From NCBI GenBank assembly GCA_950097015.1, contig CATNEN010000030.1:1597001-1661000 (forward strand): 64,000 nt of DNA, given 5' to 3'. The notes beneath the pieces were generated by a model. It was not told the DNA's origin and ran no database searches. It saw only the letters and a list, made by a program, of their open reading frames with translations. How positions within the stretch are numbered: position 1 is the stretch's first letter; every line of letters starts with the position of its first letter. The translations under genes were made by a program, and so were the position numbers. Shown in pieces: positions 59,647 to 64,000 of this stretch. This stretch comes from Macrostomum hystrix (taxonomy: Eukaryota; Platyhelminthes; Macrostomidae).

Positions 59647-62005
59647 ATGCTCCGTGTCAACTCCTGGTTCTGGCTAGTCCTGCTGGCTTTGCTGCGGCCC
59701 AGCTTCGCTTGTCCTGCCATCGCGCAGAGTCAGACCAGCAGCGGCCAGCAGAGCCTGACCACCAGGTACTCAATCACCTCACACTACGGCTATGAGACTG
59801 GCGATTCATACTCAAGTCAAACCATCTGCAACTGGGAGGTCGGCGCGCCGGAACCCGGCAAGTCCTGGCGAGTCACATTTGATCGAATCGAACTCGAGGT
59901 CTCCAGCTCTGCGCAGAGATGCAAATACGACAATCTGACGGTGAAGTACGTGTTTAACAATCAAAGCCTGACTCGAGTGCTGTGCGGAATACACAACGGC
60001 CTAGTCCTGGTCACTGATAGAGGGTTCAGCTTGATGTTCCAGACTGACTCCAGCGTCAACATGCGCGGCTTCATGATCCACTTTGAAGCCATCAGCCGCA
60101 GCGAGGGCAACAGAATGATTGCAACGAGCCAGATTAGCCCCATCTTCCTAAATAATGGTTTGTACTTTTGTAGTGCATGATTAGTGCACTACACTGCACT
60201 TTCTGTATTGTCTATGAGAAATTGTCATTAATTTTGGTTGGAGCTAGCACAAAGCTTCTAATGAATTTTGCTTGCTTCTTTGCAATTATTAATTAAGTTT
60301 GATAAGATAGAGATACCCACACCCACATCTTATCCTGTGTTGATGAGACTTCTCTCGTCAGGATATGCCTTTGACAAGTATGTATACTTGACCAGTAATT
60401 TTTGGAGCTTGGTAGACCGGTTGTGATTAAATACACACCAACCGGACCTATTGAAACTCAGACAGGACCTATTTAAACACCAACTGGACCTATTTAAACA
60501 CTAACTGGACCTATTCAAACACCAACTGGACCTATTCAAACACCAACTGGACCTATTCAAACACCAACTGGACCTATTCAAACACCAACTGGACCTATCC
60601 AAACACCAACTGGACCTATCCAAACACCAACTGGACCTATCCAAACACCAACTGGACCTATTCAAACTCAGACAGGACCTATCCAAACACCAACTGGACC
60701 AATTCAAACACAAACTGGACCTCTTCAAACTCAGACAGGACCTATCCAAACACCAACTGGACCTATTCATACACCAACTGGACCTATTCATACACCAACT
60801 GGACCTATTCATACACCAACTGGACCTATTCATACACCAACTGGACCTATTCATACACCAACTGGACCTATTCATACACCAACTGGACCTATTCATACAC
60901 CAACTGGACCTATTCAAACACCAACAGGACCGGCCATTTGTCACTTCCAATCAAGCCGATTCCAGCCTGCTAAAATTTTCCCTAAAATCTTAATTTCCCC
61001 TCCAGCAAAGTAAAATTTTCGTTAAACCTTAAGTGTCCCTCGTGAACACTCAAAAACTTCAGGAAATGCGAACTCCTGTGACAGGCGTAAAATCAGCGGC
61101 ACGCCAAAGCTATTCCTTGGCCGTTGGTACAACACAAGCATCATTTACATGTCTACTATTGACGGGACCTACATGCACAATGCCGACTGCAGTTGGACAT
61201 TACCAGCCCAAAATCAGCCTCTATCGCCGGGAATGGGTCTCTACGTGAAATTTGAGCAGGTGCAGTTAGAAGGCCGACAGGGAGCTTGTGTACTGGACAA
61301 CCTCAGCGTCACTTATCAGCTGTATCACTCTACAGCAAAGCGAGTATTTTGCCAGCTCAACGACAGTGTCACTTTGGTTACCAGGTACAACGTCCTCCTG
61401 GAGTTGCGAACTGATTCAACAATTGGCACCGGCCTCAATGTCACGTGGTTCGTGGCGCCATACACTGGCACCATGAGCGGACCAATAACAACCAGCCAGG
61501 AGTTCCTGCAAGGTTGGAAGGCATCTCATTCTCACCATGAGTGCTGCCATCGATTATATATTCCCTTGTTCAAGTGTCATTCCCAGTGCTCGAGTGTCAT
61601 TCCCATTGCTCGAGTGTCATTCCCAGTGCTCGAGTGTCATTCCCAGTGCTCGAGTGTCATTCCCAGTGCTCGAGTGTCATTCCCAGTGCTCGAGTGTCAT
61701 TCCCAGTGCTCGAGTGTCATTCCCAGTGCTCGAGTGTCATTCCCAGTGCTCGAGTGTCATTCCTAGTGCTCGAGTGTCATTTCCTGATCCCACTCTCCAC
61801 AGAGCAGTGCCCGCCATTTTTACGGACGTCTTCCGGTGGCACAATCCCACTGTACTATTACCCGCCTCTGTCATATGAGCCTGGCATGACGTGCACCTGG
61901 AACATTGATATTCCGCCGGGCAAGCTAGCCGAGTTTCGCTTTCGTCGCTTCGAGCTTGGTCGAAGTCGATCGAGAATGATACGAAACCGTATGAAGTCCT
62001 ATTAA
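59647..62005 (+). CDS. Secreted CUB-domain protein, 5' three exons (gene continues past the window)
   Basis: Starts at 59647 with a signal peptide (MLRVNSWFWLVLLALLRPSF). Exons 59647-60157, 61063-61512 and 61803 to about 61988 join in phase 1. Exon 1 encodes a CUB-like domain: ICNWEVGAPEPGKSWRVTF, CKYDNLTVKY, RVLCG and MIHFEA. Exon 2 encodes a second with ADCSWTLPA, FEQVQLEG, CVLDNLSVTY and GLNVTWFVAPY. Exon 3 starts a third (CTWNIDIPPGKLAEFRFRRFEL). The frame reaches a TAA at 62003-62005, but AAACC|GTATGA at 61988/61989 is a good donor, and the third CUB domain is only half complete, so it probably continues after the array that runs to the window end. CUB domains mediate extracellular binding; partner unknown. 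Extra Cys suggest disulfides. Confidence 0.8.
60158..61062 (+). other. First intron of the CUB gene
   Basis: Starts GTTTGT, ends TTCAG. Half of it is the 21-bp array at 60440-60930; the rest is AT-rich unique sequence. Confidence 0.85.
60440..60930. repeat. 21-bp minisatellite
   Basis: About 23 copies of ACACCAACTGGACCTATTCA-A, with TATCC, TTCAT and CTCAGACAGG variants. As 21 is a multiple of three it produces a 7-residue repeat frame on the minus strand, taken as non-coding. Confidence 0.96.
61568..61785. repeat. 20-bp minisatellite
   Basis: About eleven copies of GAGTGTCATTCCCAGTGCTC, one with CATTG and one with TAGTG. Occupies the second intron of the CUB gene (61513-61802). Confidence 0.96.
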
Positions 62006-62029
62006 TATGAAATATGAATATGAAAACTT

Positions 62030-64000
62030 CTCAGTGTGTCAGTTCCTAATCCACAGCTTAGATTAGTGAGTCAGTTCCTAATCCACAGCTTAGATTAGTG
62101 AGTCAGTTCCTAATCCACTGCTTAGATTAGTGAGTCAGTTCCTAATCCCCAGATTAGATTAGTGAGTCAGTGTTCCTAATCCACAGCTTAGATTAGTGAG
62201 TCAGTGTTCCTAATCCACAGCTTAGATTAGTGAGTCAGTTCCTAATCCACTGCTTAGATTAGTGAGTCAGTTCCTAAATCCACTGCTTAGATTAGTGAGT
62301 CAGTTCCTAATCCACAGCTTAGATTAGTGAGTCAGTTCCTAATCCACTGCTTAGATTAGTGAGTCAGTTCCTAATCCCCAGATTAGATTAGTGAGTCAGT
62401 GTTCCTAATCCACAGCTTAGATTAGTGAGTCAGTGTTCCTAATCCACAGCTTAGATTAGTGAGTCAGTTCCTAATCCACAGCTTAGATTAGTGAGTCAGT
62501 TCCTAATCCACTGCTTAGATTAGTGAGTCAGTTCCTAATCCCCAGATTAGATTAGTGTGTCAGTGTTCCTAATCCACTGCTTAGATTAGTGAGTCAGTTC
62601 TTAATCCACAGCTTAGATTAGTGTGTCAGTTCCTAATCCCCAGATTAGATTAGTGAGTCAGTGTTCCTAATCCACAGCTTAGATTAGTGAGTCAGTGTTC
62701 CTAATCCCCAGATTAGATTAGTGAGTCAGTGTTCCTAATCCACAGCTTAGATTAGTGAGTCAGTGTTCCTAATTCACAGCTTAGATTAGTGAGTCAGTGT
62801 TCCTAATCCACAGCCTAGATTAGTGAGTCAGTGTTCCTAATCCACAGCTTAGATTAGTGAGTCAGTTCCTAATCCACTGCTTAGATTAGTGAGTCAGTTC
62901 CTAATCCACAGCTTAGATTAGTGAGTCAGTTCCTAATCCACAGCTTAGATTAGTGAGTCAGTGTTCCTAATCCACAGCTTAGATTAGTCAGTCAGTGTTC
63001 CTAATCCACAGCTTAGATTAGTGTGTCAGTTTCTAATCCACAGCCTAGATTAGTGTGTCAGTTCCTAATCCACAGCTTAGATTAGTGAGTCAGTTCCTAA
63101 TCCACTGCTTAGATTAGTGAGTCAGTTCCTAATCCACAGCTTAGATTAGTGAGTCAGTGTTCCTAATCAACAGCTTAGATTAGTGTGTCAGCTCCAAATC
63201 CACAGCTTAGATTAGTGAGTCAGCTCCAAATCCACTGCTTAGATTAGTGAGTCAGTTTCTAATCCACAGCCTAGATTAGTGAGTTAGCTCCTAATCCACA
63301 GCTTAGATTAGTGAGTCAGCTCCAAATCCACAGCTTAGATTAGTGAGTCAGCTCCAAATCCACAGCTTAGATTAGTGAGTCAGCTCCAAATCCACTGCTT
63401 AGATTAGTGAGTCAGTTTCTAATCCACAGCCTAGATTAGTGAGTCAGCTCCTAATCCACAGCTTAGATTAGTGAGTCAGTTTCTAATCCACAGCCTAGAT
63501 TAGTGAGTCAGCTCCAAATCCACAGCCTAGATTAGTGAGTCAGCTCCAAATCCACAGCCTAGATTAGTGAGTCAGCTCCAAATCCACAGCCTAGATTAGT
63601 GAGTCAGCTCCAAATCCACAGCTTAGATTAGTGAGTCAGCTCCAAATCCACAGCTTAGATTAGTGAGTCAGCTCCAAATCCACAGCTTAGATTAGTGAGT
63701 CAGCTCCAAATCCACTGCTTAGATTAGTGAGTCAGTTTCTAATCCACAGCCTAGATTAGTGAGTCAGCTCCTAATCCACAGCTTAGATTAGTGAGTCAGT
63801 TTCTAATCCACAGCCTAGATTAGTGAGTCAGCTCCAAATCCACAGCCTAGATTAGTGAGTCAGCTCCAAATCCACAGCCTAGATTAGTGAGTCAGCTCCA
63901 AATCCACAGCCTAGATTAGTGAGTCAGCCATGGGTCAGTCCTAATCCACAGCTTAGATTAGTGAGTCAGCTCCAAATCCACTGCTTAGATTAGTGAGTCA
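62030..64000. repeat. 32/34-bp minisatellite, runs to the window end
   Basis: About 60 copies of TTAGTGAGTCAGTTCCTAAT followed by CCACAGCTTAGA. Variants are CAGTGTTCC (34 bp), CAGCTCCAAAT, CACTGC and CCCCAGATT. In the right half the same variant string recurs (for example 63200-63560 and 63680-63920), so there is higher-order structure. Likely the third intron of the CUB gene. Confidence 0.96.

Overview
This is a metazoan nuclear segment. The genes have spliced exons with GT..AG boundaries that keep reading phase, an OTX-type homeobox gene, a PPP1R16-type phosphatase subunit, DNA topoisomerase II, a CTDSPL2-type phosphatase and a CUB-domain gene. It also holds tRNA-headed SINEs, an RNase H-bearing LINE, DNA transposons and a short TTAGGG tract. 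Very heavy tandem-repeat content with GC-rich exons would suit a spiralian, possibly a free-living flatworm, but I cannot identify the species from the sequence.

Layout. 1-7.7 kb: a 22-bp minisatellite forming an intron of the PPP1R16-like gene, whose 3' exons lie at 7.7-12.45 kb (+). 13.1-18.0 kb: a 24-bp array, then a 38-bp array. 19.7-22.6 kb: a two-exon receptor with a tyrosine-phosphatase-like but catalytically dead cytoplasmic domain (+). 24.9-28.6 kb: a 53-bp satellite. 29.0-32.1 kb: CTDSPL2-like phosphatase (-). 32.9-42.7 kb: complete TOP2 gene (-, nine exons). 43.1-45.45 kb: a MITE and a Merlin-type transposon carrying a second nested MITE. 47.15-48.75 kb: OTX-like homeobox gene (-). 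51.1-59.4 kb: an unrecognised, probably secreted protein gene (+) with a LINE and SINEs in its introns. 59.6-62.0 kb and beyond: CUB-domain secreted protein (+), cut by the window edge inside another array.

The strongest overall pattern concerns introns. Short ones (about 50-200 bp) are usually plain. Nearly every long intron contains its own minisatellite with a private monomer. Seven of eight TOP2 introns do, and only the 121-bp one does not. By adding my array spans, tandem repeats make up roughly 30 kb of the 64 kb.

The genes are unrelated housekeeping and developmental genes, not a pathway. The points most worth following up are the private intronic minisatellites (one with a monomer that resembles a complete miniature intron), a B-box-like motif repeated through the 24-bp arrays, the TOP2 protein with an odd N-terminus and almost no C-terminal domain, and a LINE flanked by a 272-bp direct repeat.
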